DNA from: Betaproteobacteria bacterium | GTDB lineage: Bacteria > Acidobacteriota > Terriglobia > Acidiferrales > UBA7541 | Length of the DNA stretch: 64,000 nt | Assembly (NCBI GenBank): GCA_903970165.1 | Contig: CAJCHZ010000053.1 | Location: forward strand, 1-64,000 | Direction of reading: 5' to 3' | Shown: positions 18,659 through 26,954 of the stretch, in pieces | Layout of the letters: every line of letters starts with the position of its first letter | How positions within the stretch are numbered: the stretch's first letter is position 1 | Notes under the pieces: model-generated | Told to the model about the DNA's origin: nothing | What the model saw: only the letters and a program-made list of their open reading frames with translations | Databases searched by the model: none | Program-made: the position numbers and the translations under genes

Positions 18659-19770
18659 ACGGCTATTTCGGGGATCGGCAAAGCGGCCCGCGCTTTGCCA
18701 GTGGCCTTTGTTCTGCTGATGGCGGCAGCTGCCCTGTTGCCAACCGAAATCATGGGATGTTCAAGAAGATGATAGAGAAGGACGCTGCCGCCAAATGTAG
18801 CTAGGACAAAGAGGCCCATGCGTACGACGAGAGGAGTGTGGCTGAATCGAACGAAGGCCAGCCAGATCGCAGGGTCGTGAAGCAAATAGATTCCGTAAGA
18901 ATATTTGGCAATCCATCCGCAAGCGCGATTCAGGCGCCCGATTTCGCAGCTCTGAATATAAGGAAGTGCGAGGCCTAGACATAGGCTTAGGAACATGAAC
19001 TTGTTATGGTCATAGGAGAGCACGCACGCGAGGCACATGAATCCTAAAAGTGTTGGCAGGGCCCAAAATGGCAGGACTCGTTTTGAGGTCTGCATTTCCT
19101 TGTATGCATACAACCCAGCGAGGAACCACAAGAAATAAAAGAGCATGTCTGGAAGAGCAAATATGTGTCCCGGATTTCCGTGCTTGGCGATGTGAGGCGA
19201 AATCACGTGTTCCACGGTGGCCAATAGTGCCCAGGCAAATATTAGAATCTTTCCTGAATTGAAACGACGAATCGCGAGATAGATCATTGGAAAAAAGCAG
19301 TACATCTGAATCTCGTAGGGCAGACTCCACAACGGCTCCAGAATCTGGTCAAACTGTACGAAATTCTGCGTCAGCAAGAGACTGGGGATGAGCTCTGCCC
19401 TTGGATGATTTCCAATCGTAGTCATCCAATTATTAACGTGCGCTACTGGAATGTGAGTTAGATAAATCACGGATACCACAAAAACCGAAAGTGGATAGAT
19501 GCGAAGACATCGCCTGAGCATGAAGGCCCAGAAGAGACGCCGTTCTCCATGCTTTCGAGCGTGTCTCTCAATCGAAGACAAATTCACAATTCCGCTGTGC
19601 ACAAAGAAAATTACGACACCTAGCCGACCAAGCAGAGAGAATTCAAAGAAACCGATGTGCACGCCTCCGAAAAACCACCCCAGATGCGCGCAGACCACCA
19701 TCAGCACTGCGATTGCCCGCACCACATCGAGGTTCGTCTCGTATCCGCCAATTTGGGCAGGAGTGTTCAT
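18655..19770 (-). CDS. Acyltransferase 3 family membrane protein
   Basis: Second membrane acyltransferase of the locus, 371 residues with about ten helices. Family marks: NLDVVRAIAVLMVVCAHLGW at the start (catalytic His in CAH), GRLGVVIFFVHSGIVN, and LEPLWSLPYEIQMYCFFP in place of the usual WSLxxExxFY. The C-terminus ends after the last helix with a short basic tail. The start codon at 19768-19770 follows the upstream stop TAA at 19771-19773 with no gap. Probable role is O-acylation of the exported glycan. The two family members in this locus differ in sequence and may modify different positions. Confidence 0.9.
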   Translation of the reverse strand: MNTPAQIGGYETNLDVVRAIAVLMVVCAHLGWFFGGVHIGFFEFSLLGRLGVVIFFVHSGIVNLSSIERHARKHGERRLFWAFMLRRCLRIYPLSVFVVSVIYLTHIPVAHVNNWMTTIGNHPRAELIPSLLLTQNFVQFDQILEPLWSLPYEIQMYCFFPMIYLAIRRFNSGKILIFAWALLATVEHVISPHIAKHGNPGHIFALPDMLFYFLWFLAGLYAYKEMQTSKRVLPFWALPTLLGFMCLACVLSYDHNKFMFLSLCLGLALPYIQSCEIGRLNRACGWIAKYSYGIYLLHDPAIWLAFVRFSHTPLVVRMGLFVLATFGGSVLLYHLLEHPMISVGNRAAAAISRTKATGKARAALPIPEIAV

Positions 19771-20967
19771 TTAAATCGATTCCGGAGAGCGCGGAATGAG
19801 GAGCGATTCTGTTGTCAATCCCGAGAGTTCATATCGCTCTTTGATGCACCGCTGATAAAGGTCAATATTTGCTTGAAGGAACTTGTCATGGGAAAAGGTT
19901 TCGCTGATTCGAAGCCGCCCTCCGTGGCCCAATCTATGTCGCAGAGATTCGTCCGCAAGCAGAGTTGCGATCTGGTCAGCCAATTGTTCGGTGTTGTCCG
20001 GATCGCATAACCAGCCATCCACTCCATGTCGCATGAGTTCACGGCCGCTGGCCCGAGTTGAGTAGATCGTGGGAACTCTGAGGGCCATTGACTCCATCGG
20101 TGCGAGCGCAAAGGCCTCACTATAGGAGGGATACACGGCGACATCCGCGGTGCTCAGTAAAGCTTCCACTTCCACCTTGGGTTTGTGACCCACAATGTCG
20201 ATTGAATCTGCATGTCTTCCGGCTAGTTCCCGGATCACTTCAACAGAAGAACGGGCCCCATGACGTCCATCTCTTCCAATCATCATCAATCTGGCCTTCG
20301 GGCGACGCTGTTTGATGAATGGCCAAGCCCGAGCTAAGGAAAACACGCCTTTCTTCTGAACGAGAGTTCCGCTGTAACAGACGAGGTCGCGACTTCCGTA
20401 ATCGCTCTTCACCTTTGCCATATCCGGCAAAAGAACGCTGTTGTGAATCACAGTTGGCGACAAACTAAGGCCGAATACCTCGGCCGTCCTGTCGGCGGTG
20501 TAGCGGCTGACGGAGATCACATGGTCTGCTCGACGGAGCGCTATGCGTTCCAGAAATTTCATCGAGGCATTAGGCAAGGTACTCATTTCGTTAGCAAAAT
20601 AAGTTACGGAGCCCTGGAGGCGCACCACAACAGGTATTGGCAAATGCCGCCACCCGGCGCTCCATCCTTCAAAATCGGGCACTTCGACGATGTCAATGCT
20701 TCGCGCCGCTGCCAGCCTGCGGATGAGAAGAAAGAGCCGGAGACGATTGAGATAGCCGCGCACGCGACCTTGGCCGCCCGCCAAGCGATGGATCGTTAGT
20801 GCCGATGAAACAACTTCGCAGCTATCCTTTTGTGCAGCGTTGTCCAAGGATGCGATGTGAACGCAGTGCCCCAATTTTATGAGACCCCGCGTCAGTTCGG
20901 CCGTAAGTATGCCGATTCCCCCAGTGGGGGCAGGTGGTATTTCGTGGCAGACGAATCCTATGTTCAT
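19771..20967 (-). CDS. Family 4 glycosyltransferase
   Basis: GT-B glycosyltransferase of 398 residues. The N-terminus MNIGFVCHEIPPAPTGGIG shows the acceptor-side glycine loop. The donor half contains RDLVCYSGTLVQKKGVFSLA, RLMMIGRDGRHG, and YSEAFALAPMESMALRVPTI as the E-x7-E motif. The open frame runs to 21465, but that extension lies inside the flippase gene. The ATG at 20965-20967 overlaps the flippase stop as ATGA and starts exactly at the conserved domain, so it is preferred. Confidence 0.92.
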   Translation of the reverse strand: MNIGFVCHEIPPAPTGGIGILTAELTRGLIKLGHCVHIASLDNAAQKDSCEVVSSALTIHRLAGGQGRVRGYLNRLRLFLLIRRLAAARSIDIVEVPDFEGWSAGWRHLPIPVVVRLQGSVTYFANEMSTLPNASMKFLERIALRRADHVISVSRYTADRTAEVFGLSLSPTVIHNSVLLPDMAKVKSDYGSRDLVCYSGTLVQKKGVFSLARAWPFIKQRRPKARLMMIGRDGRHGARSSVEVIRELAGRHADSIDIVGHKPKVEVEALLSTADVAVYPSYSEAFALAPMESMALRVPTIYSTRASGRELMRHGVDGWLCDPDNTEQLADQIATLLADESLRHRLGHGGRLRISETFSHDKFLQANIDLYQRCIKERYELSGLTTESLLIPRSPESI

Positions 20968-22505
20968 GACTGAGTTATAGAGACAGGTGCGTATGCCAGA
21001 ATTTCGGCATAGGTCCGATAAGCGAGTAGCCGCAGACAACCCGCATAAGCGCCGATTCCAACGATCACCTTCATTGCGAGCCGGGCGTGAAGTCCTGCCC
21101 CGACGCAGTTGAGCCCAATTCCGACAAGATAGACAACTGCTCCCATAATGAGGGCGCAGAGGACCAGTGGCGCAGACTCGGCGATCGTTTTCTTGATATG
21201 TAAGCCACAAGCCCGATGTGCCATAAGAAGGACCGGAAACGCGATGATCGTATTGGAGATTGCGTAAGAGCGCGCGACGGCAACCGGTCCAAAGCGAATA
21301 CTCAAAGCAAAAGCCAGAACAGCCGATCCTGCGACAAGCAGACCCATCAAGAACATGCCACGGCCGCGTTCCGCAACAATATAGAGCCATTGAGCCGTGT
21401 TTTGTATGGGCTGCAGAATGCTTGCCGCCGAGAGCCATAGCATGATTGGCACGACCGCATGCCACTTGGGCCCGTACACTAACTCAACAGCTTCCGTCGC
21501 AGTCGCCGCCAAGCCCACGGCAACGGAGCAGCCCAACACAGTGATTAGCCGAATTGCGCGGAGATATGCCGACTGCATTCGATCCGGTTCCTTGCGCAAG
21601 GAGGCGAGCGATGGAATGAGAACGCCGCTGAATCCTGCAATCACAAGCATGCCGGGAAGCGTCATCAAAAAGTAGGCGCGCGAATAGTATCCCAGCGCGA
21701 CTGCACCCCAGACTTTTCCGATCAATACGTTGTCCAAATTGCGGGCAAAATAGTTAACTATTCCGTACGCTGCTGAGTATCCGCCAAATGTCAAAAGCGT
21801 TCCGATATTTAAGAAGTTCAGAGGGAGTCTTGGATAGTATCTGCTCATCGGAAATGAAAGAACGGTAGCGATTACCTGTTGAAGGACTAGTTGAGCCACC
21901 AGTGCCCAATATCCAAAGCCCAGCCAGGCCAGAAACATGCTAATGACTGCGGAGATCGTTAAAGACCAGAGAGCGCATGCACTAAGCTCCTTAAGCTTCA
22001 TTTGGCGTCGCAACAACGCAGTCGGTTGAACTGCTACAGCGGACAAGAGGAGTACCCCGCTGCAGGCGATCACAATCTTTGTAAGCTCCGCATGGTGGTA
22101 GAACCTTGCGACGTAAGGCGCGATTAGAAAACAAATAATGGTTAAAAAAAGTCCAAAAGCACAGTTCATGAAGAAAAGTGAGTCGATTTGATTGCGATCG
22201 AGTTGTTCCCTCTGCACCGTTGCCCAAGATAGGCCGAAATCAGAAATCGCCTGGGCCAAAACAGTGATGGTTGCAACCATTGCCAGCAATCCATAGTCGC
22301 CAGGAGAAACCAGCCTCGCCAAGACGGCTGTGCTGGCCATGGAGACCGCGTATCTTCCAAATTGAAGTGCGAAGGACCACCCCAGTCCCCGACGAGCCAG
22401 ATTTGCCAAATCCCCACGCCGAGGCATCTCGAAACTGTTTTTCACGGGAGATGTCATCAGGTTGTGTTCTGATGTCTGCAGTTCTGTAGAAATTATGTAA
22501 GCCAT
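20964..22505 (-). CDS. Polysaccharide flippase, Wzx/RfbX type
   Basis: MOP-superfamily membrane protein of 513 residues with twelve to fourteen hydrophobic segments. The opening LARRGLGWSFALQFGRYAVS and LARLVSPGDYGLLAMV are characteristic of the polysaccharide biosynthesis export family. It should flip undecaprenyl-linked repeat units from the cytoplasmic to the periplasmic face for Wzy polymerisation. The ATG at 22503-22505 is the first in frame; an ATG at 22457 (MTSPVKN) is an alternative. A 145-base gap separates it from the phosphoglycosyl transferase upstream, one of the larger breaks in the locus. Confidence 0.92.
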   Translation of the reverse strand: MAYIISTELQTSEHNLMTSPVKNSFEMPRRGDLANLARRGLGWSFALQFGRYAVSMASTAVLARLVSPGDYGLLAMVATITVLAQAISDFGLSWATVQREQLDRNQIDSLFFMNCAFGLFLTIICFLIAPYVARFYHHAELTKIVIACSGVLLLSAVAVQPTALLRRQMKLKELSACALWSLTISAVISMFLAWLGFGYWALVAQLVLQQVIATVLSFPMSRYYPRLPLNFLNIGTLLTFGGYSAAYGIVNYFARNLDNVLIGKVWGAVALGYYSRAYFLMTLPGMLVIAGFSGVLIPSLASLRKEPDRMQSAYLRAIRLITVLGCSVAVGLAATATEAVELVYGPKWHAVVPIMLWLSAASILQPIQNTAQWLYIVAERGRGMFLMGLLVAGSAVLAFALSIRFGPVAVARSYAISNTIIAFPVLLMAHRACGLHIKKTIAESAPLVLCALIMGAVVYLVGIGLNCVGAGLHARLAMKVIVGIGAYAGCLRLLAYRTYAEILAYAPVSITQS

Positions 22506-22650
22506 TTAAAGACTTCCATCCGGGAGGTGCACGTCGAACTGCGGCGGAGCTAGGAATCTGAGTTGTTAGGTGACGGATGCAGATCCAGGGAGCCTACAAT
22601 TGCGCTTGAACGCAAGGCTCTTTCATCCGCAGAAATCGTATTGCTGCGCA

Positions 22651-23295
22651 TCAAGCATGTTCTTTCCTCTGGCCGGCTTGCGCAGCCGCAAATTCAGGCA
22701 TAGTTGCGTGGCCAGGCTGCGCAATTCCTTCGCGTTTGATAACCAACCACGCTGTTCTTAAGAGAATGCGCAAATCGAGGCCGAAACTCTGGTGGTCAAC
22801 GTACCAGAGGTCAAGTGCGAACTTCTGATCCCATTCGAGAGCATTCCGGCCATTGATTTGCGCCCACCCCGTAATGCCCGGTTTGACTTCGTGCCTTCGC
22901 ATCTGTTCAGTCGTGTAATATGCCAAATATTTAGATAGTAGGGGGCGTGGGCCCACCAAACTCATGTCGCCACGAATCACGTTGATCAATTCGGGCAGCT
23001 CATCGAGACTGGTGCTGCGAAGAAAACGGCCGCACGAGGTCAGCCGCTGCGAATCTGGCCAGAGTTCCCCGGCCGTTCCGCACGCGTTACTCATGGTGCG
23101 AAACTTGAGTATTGTGAATGGCGTGGCCTTCAGCCCGGGCCGCGTTTGACTAAAGAACACCGGCCTGCCCAAAGTCAGCCAAACAAGAATTGCAACCATG
23201 AAGAGCAAGGGCGACAGGACGACAAGGGCTATGCCGCTAAGCACAAAATCGAAAATTCTCTTGTTATTTGGCAATGGCGGGTCTTTCCAGAACAT
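22651..23295 (-). CDS. Undecaprenyl-phosphate sugar-1-phosphate transferase (PglC/WcaJ catalytic domain)
   Basis: Small monotopic phosphoglycosyl transferase of 214 residues that starts glycan assembly on undecaprenyl phosphate. One hydrophobic re-entrant helix near 15-42 precedes the catalytic domain: [37 protein letters not shown] and [11 protein letters not shown] are all present, with the Asp-Glu pair of the active site (DELPE). Size fits PglC rather than the long WbaP/WcaJ forms with extra helices. The ATG at 23293-23295 overlaps the stop of the upstream gene by one base (TGATG). Together with the 4,6-dehydratase, aminotransferase and acetyltransferase of the same locus it suggests that a bacillosamine-like sugar phosphate is transferred first. 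Confidence 0.93.
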   Translation of the reverse strand: MFWKDPPLPNNKRIFDFVLSGIALVVLSPLLFMVAILVWLTLGRPVFFSQTRPGLKATPFTILKFRTMSNACGTAGELWPDSQRLTSCGRFLRSTSLDELPELINVIRGDMSLVGPRPLLSKYLAYYTTEQMRRHEVKPGITGWAQINGRNALEWDQKFALDLWYVDHQSFGLDLRILLRTAWLVIKREGIAQPGHATMPEFAAAQAGQRKEHA

Positions 23296-25838
23296 CACGA
23301 TATCGAGGCTTGCAGACCTACAGCCGGAGCATGCGATTGCTTTCTAATGAGCATGGGGTTTGCATGCGAAACCAAGAACTGCTCCGAGTTGAAAGCGGCC
23401 GGCCTGGGCTCGCCGAACAACACGTGCCTATAAATTGATAAGACTTCCGCGCTGCACCGCCCCGGATCGAACATCGTATTTGCTAGTTGCAGGCCTTGCT
23501 TCGCCAGCTGGCGGAATTCATTGTAGTTATCAAAAACACTGTGTATCGCGTCGGCCAGTAGCTGCGGCCTGCGGATGGGGACTAGCTTTCCCGTTCGACC
23601 CTCTTGCACAACCTCGGGTAAGCCTCCTACCTCGCCGGCCACGGTTGGGACAGCCGACAAGAGCGCCTCGACAACTCCACCGCAATTCTCCGACAGCGGC
23701 ACGTGCACCGCACAATCGAAATCCGGCCAACTCCAGGCAACTTCCTGAGGACTGAGCTTGCCGGGCATCAGAATTCTTCCGTTTCCCTTTTCGTGAGCCA
23801 TGGCGCGAAGTTTACGTTCGTATGCGTCCGATGCTCCGAAAGTTCCACCCGCCAGGACGCCCCACACGCCTTTTCGCTTGAGTTGCACGATTCTGATTGC
23901 CTCGATGATGTCTTCGTGGCATTTCAATCCAACGCGCTGTCCCAGATATCTTTTGGGCGGGTAAATCAGATTGATATTTCCGACGATCAGAGCGTGATCT
24001 GGCAGATGAAGCTTGTGCCTCAAGTATCCGGTGCGAACGTCCGAGAATAAGGTCGTATCTGTTGTGTAGTAACTCAAGAAGAGTCTGTTTGCGGCAATGC
24101 CAGCCCCCTCGTAAAGCTGCGAGATGAAACGACTGCTTGCGATCCAAGAGTCATTTTCGCCTGCCAGCGCAATCTCAAGATTGCGGGTATGCCAATGTTC
24201 AAGATGAAGCGGTCCGGGCACCTGGAAGAGTCGGGGTGTAGGGTGGTTTTTCCCCAGGGCAAGACGCATCATCAAGGTGGTTGTGACGTGATGAGTGTGA
24301 ATCAGATTGGGGCGTATACTTCCGACTAGACGCCTGATGTTTGACGCCGTCTGAAGGAGAGCTGTGGGGGTATGAATCGGCACGCTGCAATCGAGGAAAT
24401 GTAGTTTAGCTCCCGAAGTCTGCCAGGCATCGACAGCTGCGCCTTTTGCACTCGGAAGGACAGCATGGACTTCGATCCCTTCCTTGACGAGTTGGGTGGC
24501 TTGGAGTACTGCCCAAACCGATGCATCTGAAGTCTTGGTGACGTGCAGGACTCTCATGGGACTGTTCGTCGAGGTCCTGCCAAGGTTGCTGAGAACGTTG
24601 CCGCCTTCCTCCTTTAGCTGGCCAAAGCTTTGCCGCGTGGGCCGATCTTCCTGCGCCGGTATCCTTGAGCTCGGCACTGTGTGCGACACTAATTCTTTGT
24701 ACAGTTCGCCGCGTTCGTCCCATGCGACCTGCGGGCGGAACTTTTGTTCAGCCCATTCGCGCCCCAGTCGACCCATACGTTGGCGAAGCTCTGGATCTGC
24801 CAGAAGTTTGCCCACGGCGTCGACAATAGCCTGAGAGTCTCGAATCGGCACGACAATCCCGGTGACTCCGTCAATAACGGAATCGATGGCCCCAGTAGCA
24901 GCAGTGGTAACCACCGGTACTCCGCTGGCCTGAGCTTCGATGGAGACTTGTCCGAAACCTTCGCGGTATGTGGGCAGTACAAAGACATCCATGAGCGCGA
25001 AATATGGGGCCGTGTTAGGCATGAATCCCGGCCGAATGATCGCGGGCGTAGTTTCCATATAGTTTCGAAGTTTGCGGTCCACCGGATCGCCATCCTCGAA
25101 GCCTCCGACCATTAGCAGGCTAAGCTCCGGATATGTCTTACGCAATATCTGAAAAGCTTCCAAAAGCTGCAGGATTCCCTTGTCTCGTACAAAGCGACCG
25201 ACGAAGCCAATGACTAAGGAGCCTGCTGCGATTCCTAATTGACTGCGCAGATTTTCTGTTTCGACCGAGCCCCGAGGCTTTGGAGAGAATTGTTCCAGGT
25301 TCACTCCAAAACCCCCGTTGATGAGTGCGACCGTGTTCTCCGGGGAGAGCAGATCAAGAGCGATCCCACGCGCTCGAAGACTGGGGCTCAAACAAAAGAC
25401 CTGATGGCAGCACGCAACAGCAATTCGTTCGGTGCAGCGAAGCAACCATCGTTTGAACCCAGTGGCCGTCTCCATGCGCAGTCCGTGCAGGCTGTAGACA
25501 CGGCACGGCACTCGAGCAAGCCACGCTGCTATACCTACCAATAGGCCCGCTTTAGGTGTGCTCGCGTCGACGATATCCGGGCGGATCCGGCGGATTGCTC
25601 GGAACAACTTGTACAAAGAGATTAAGTCTTTAATAGGAGCAATTTCTCGCTCCATGGGCACCGTGACATACGGCACGCCTTCCGTTTCCGCGGTCTCTCT
25701 CAGGTTTGGTCCCGGGGAAGAAAGCAGTATCGGATCGAAGCCCGTCTTACGAAGGTGACCAACAAGCCCTTTATAGAAGACCCAGGAAAGGGGCGACGTC
25801 ACAGCCAGTAAGAGTTTACTGTTAGATTTTATAGTCAT
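23295..25838 (-). CDS. Tandem fusion of two family 4 glycosyltransferases
   Basis: One 847-residue frame encodes two GT-B enzymes in series. The first (about 1-385) has KAGLLVGIAAWLARVP and YSLHGLRMETATG, then VIGFVGRFVRDKG and YREGFGQVSIEAQASGVPVV, like WbnK/PglA-type transferases. After a linker of some 40 residues rich in Ser, Thr and Gln, the second starts near 428 with MRVLHVTKTSDASVWAV. It contains HTHHVTTTLMMRLAL, NINLIYPPKRYLG, SENCGGVVEALLSAVPTVAG and GGLPEVVQEGRTGKLV. Both donor-site E-x7-E patterns are present. There is no in-frame stop, so the fusion is continuous at least in this assembly. The ATG at 25836-25838 is the only sensible start. Each half probably adds a different sugar in sequence. 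Confidence 0.9.
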   Translation of the reverse strand: MTIKSNSKLLLAVTSPLSWVFYKGLVGHLRKTGFDPILLSSPGPNLRETAETEGVPYVTVPMEREIAPIKDLISLYKLFRAIRRIRPDIVDASTPKAGLLVGIAAWLARVPCRVYSLHGLRMETATGFKRWLLRCTERIAVACCHQVFCLSPSLRARGIALDLLSPENTVALINGGFGVNLEQFSPKPRGSVETENLRSQLGIAAGSLVIGFVGRFVRDKGILQLLEAFQILRKTYPELSLLMVGGFEDGDPVDRKLRNYMETTPAIIRPGFMPNTAPYFALMDVFVLPTYREGFGQVSIEAQASGVPVVTTAATGAIDSVIDGVTGIVVPIRDSQAIVDAVGKLLADPELRQRMGRLGREWAEQKFRPQVAWDERGELYKELVSHTVPSSRIPAQEDRPTRQSFGQLKEEGGNVLSNLGRTSTNSPMRVLHVTKTSDASVWAVLQATQLVKEGIEVHAVLPSAKGAAVDAWQTSGAKLHFLDCSVPIHTPTALLQTASNIRRLVGSIRPNLIHTHHVTTTLMMRLALGKNHPTPRLFQVPGPLHLEHWHTRNLEIALAGENDSWIASSRFISQLYEGAGIAANRLFLSYYTTDTTLFSDVRTGYLRHKLHLPDHALIVGNINLIYPPKRYLGQRVGLKCHEDIIEAIRIVQLKRKGVWGVLAGGTFGASDAYERKLRAMAHEKGNGRILMPGKLSPQEVAWSWPDFDCAVHVPLSENCGGVVEALLSAVPTVAGEVGGLPEVVQEGRTGKLVPIRRPQLLADAIHSVFDNYNEFRQLAKQGLQLANTMFDPGRCSAEVLSIYRHVLFGEPRPAAFNSEQFLVSHANPMLIRKQSHAPAVGLQASIS

Positions 25839-25942
25839 TAAATACTACTGTATTAATTACTGATCTGTATTTTACGCCATTGAGAACAAGCAGTCCATCA
25901 ACTTCGTTAACACTGCTCGAAATCTCTTCGCTCTGGGGCAAC

Positions 25943-26905
25943 TCACGGGATTCTATAAATCGTCGCGTTCGCAGCGATTGGCAGAAGAGTTCCAACGCTC
26001 TTCAGGGCAACTTTTGTTCCGCTCTGGGGTACATATAGGATGTCATTGTCTTGAAGTAGCTGATCGAGAGCTTTCGCCTCAAGGATCTTCTTTAGATCAA
26101 CCGGGATCTCTTCGTGCCCTTTCGGAGTCGTGCGGATAATAATTGTGGAACCCTGTTTGGAAGTGTAAGTCGTTCCTTGCGCCAAAGCTATCGCCTGAAG
26201 AATTGTGAGGTGGTCGTCATGGTCCATGGGAAACCCACCCGGACGGACGACGTCGCCGATCACGTAGATGAGCCCCGTTTTCTCTACGAAAATGGAATCG
26301 CCAGGCACGATTTCCGGATTATTCAGCGGCCTGGAAGCCGCGCTAGATGAGATCTTTACGTGCTCAGGGTCGTCAGGATGACTGACGTGAGTAATGGTGA
26401 TATTGGAGCCAGCTAGTGGCGTCAGGCCACCAGCAAGGGAGATATAGTCAACCAGATTGTGCGTCCCGAAAGCCGGATAGATCCCCGGCGTCTTCACTTC
26501 ACCCAGCACTGAAACTCCCTGTGTAGCATATTCGGTGACAAACACCGTGACCTGTGGATCCTTCACGTATTTGCCGTCGATAAACTTCTTCCGGATGAGG
26601 GACTGCATCGCATCCGCCGTAAGTCCAGCCACGTGAATGGATCCGACCAGCGGAAGAATGATGTCCCCCGAATTATTAACCCGAAGTTTCCCGCTGAGCT
26701 CGGGCGTATCGAAAACGCTCATCTCGACGAGGTCACCCGCTCCAATCGGTCCAGCAGCGCCACTGCCGAACCCCGCACTTGCACTGCCCACGCTCCCCGC
26801 ATCTGATGGCTTCTGCCCCTGCGCGCCCCTGGAGGGTGGCAACAGCGTAAGCACAAACAGTACGGCAGGGAAGACTCTGACATAACGATTAAATAACTGT
26901 CTCAT
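25943..26905 (-). CDS. Polysaccharide export protein, Wza family
   Basis: Outer-membrane polysaccharide secretin-like protein of 320 residues. Signal peptide 1-28 (VFPAVLFVLTLLPPSRGAQ). The Poly_export domain follows: IGAGDLVEMSVFDTPELSG, VNNSGDIILPLVGSIHVAGL and VTVFVTEYATQGVSVLGEVK. SLBB domains follow (TPGIYPAFG, and YVIGDVVRPGGFPMDHDDHL). No lipobox Cys is seen, so it may not be a lipoprotein like E. coli Wza. The ATG at 26903-26905 is preceded by GAGG at about eight bases; the frame extends upstream to 27019 into the Wzc gene and that part is ignored. It forms the export channel with the Wzc-like kinase encoded 49 bases upstream. Confidence 0.92.
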   Translation of the reverse strand: MRQLFNRYVRVFPAVLFVLTLLPPSRGAQGQKPSDAGSVGSASAGFGSGAAGPIGAGDLVEMSVFDTPELSGKLRVNNSGDIILPLVGSIHVAGLTADAMQSLIRKKFIDGKYVKDPQVTVFVTEYATQGVSVLGEVKTPGIYPAFGTHNLVDYISLAGGLTPLAGSNITITHVSHPDDPEHVKISSSAASRPLNNPEIVPGDSIFVEKTGLIYVIGDVVRPGGFPMDHDDHLTILQAIALAQGTTYTSKQGSTIIIRTTPKGHEEIPVDLKKILEAKALDQLLQDNDILYVPQSGTKVALKSVGTLLPIAANATIYRIP

Positions 26906-26954
26906 CGTGGAATCCTCAAGGCCTCGGTGATAAATAAAGATTTCATCAGGCGAG

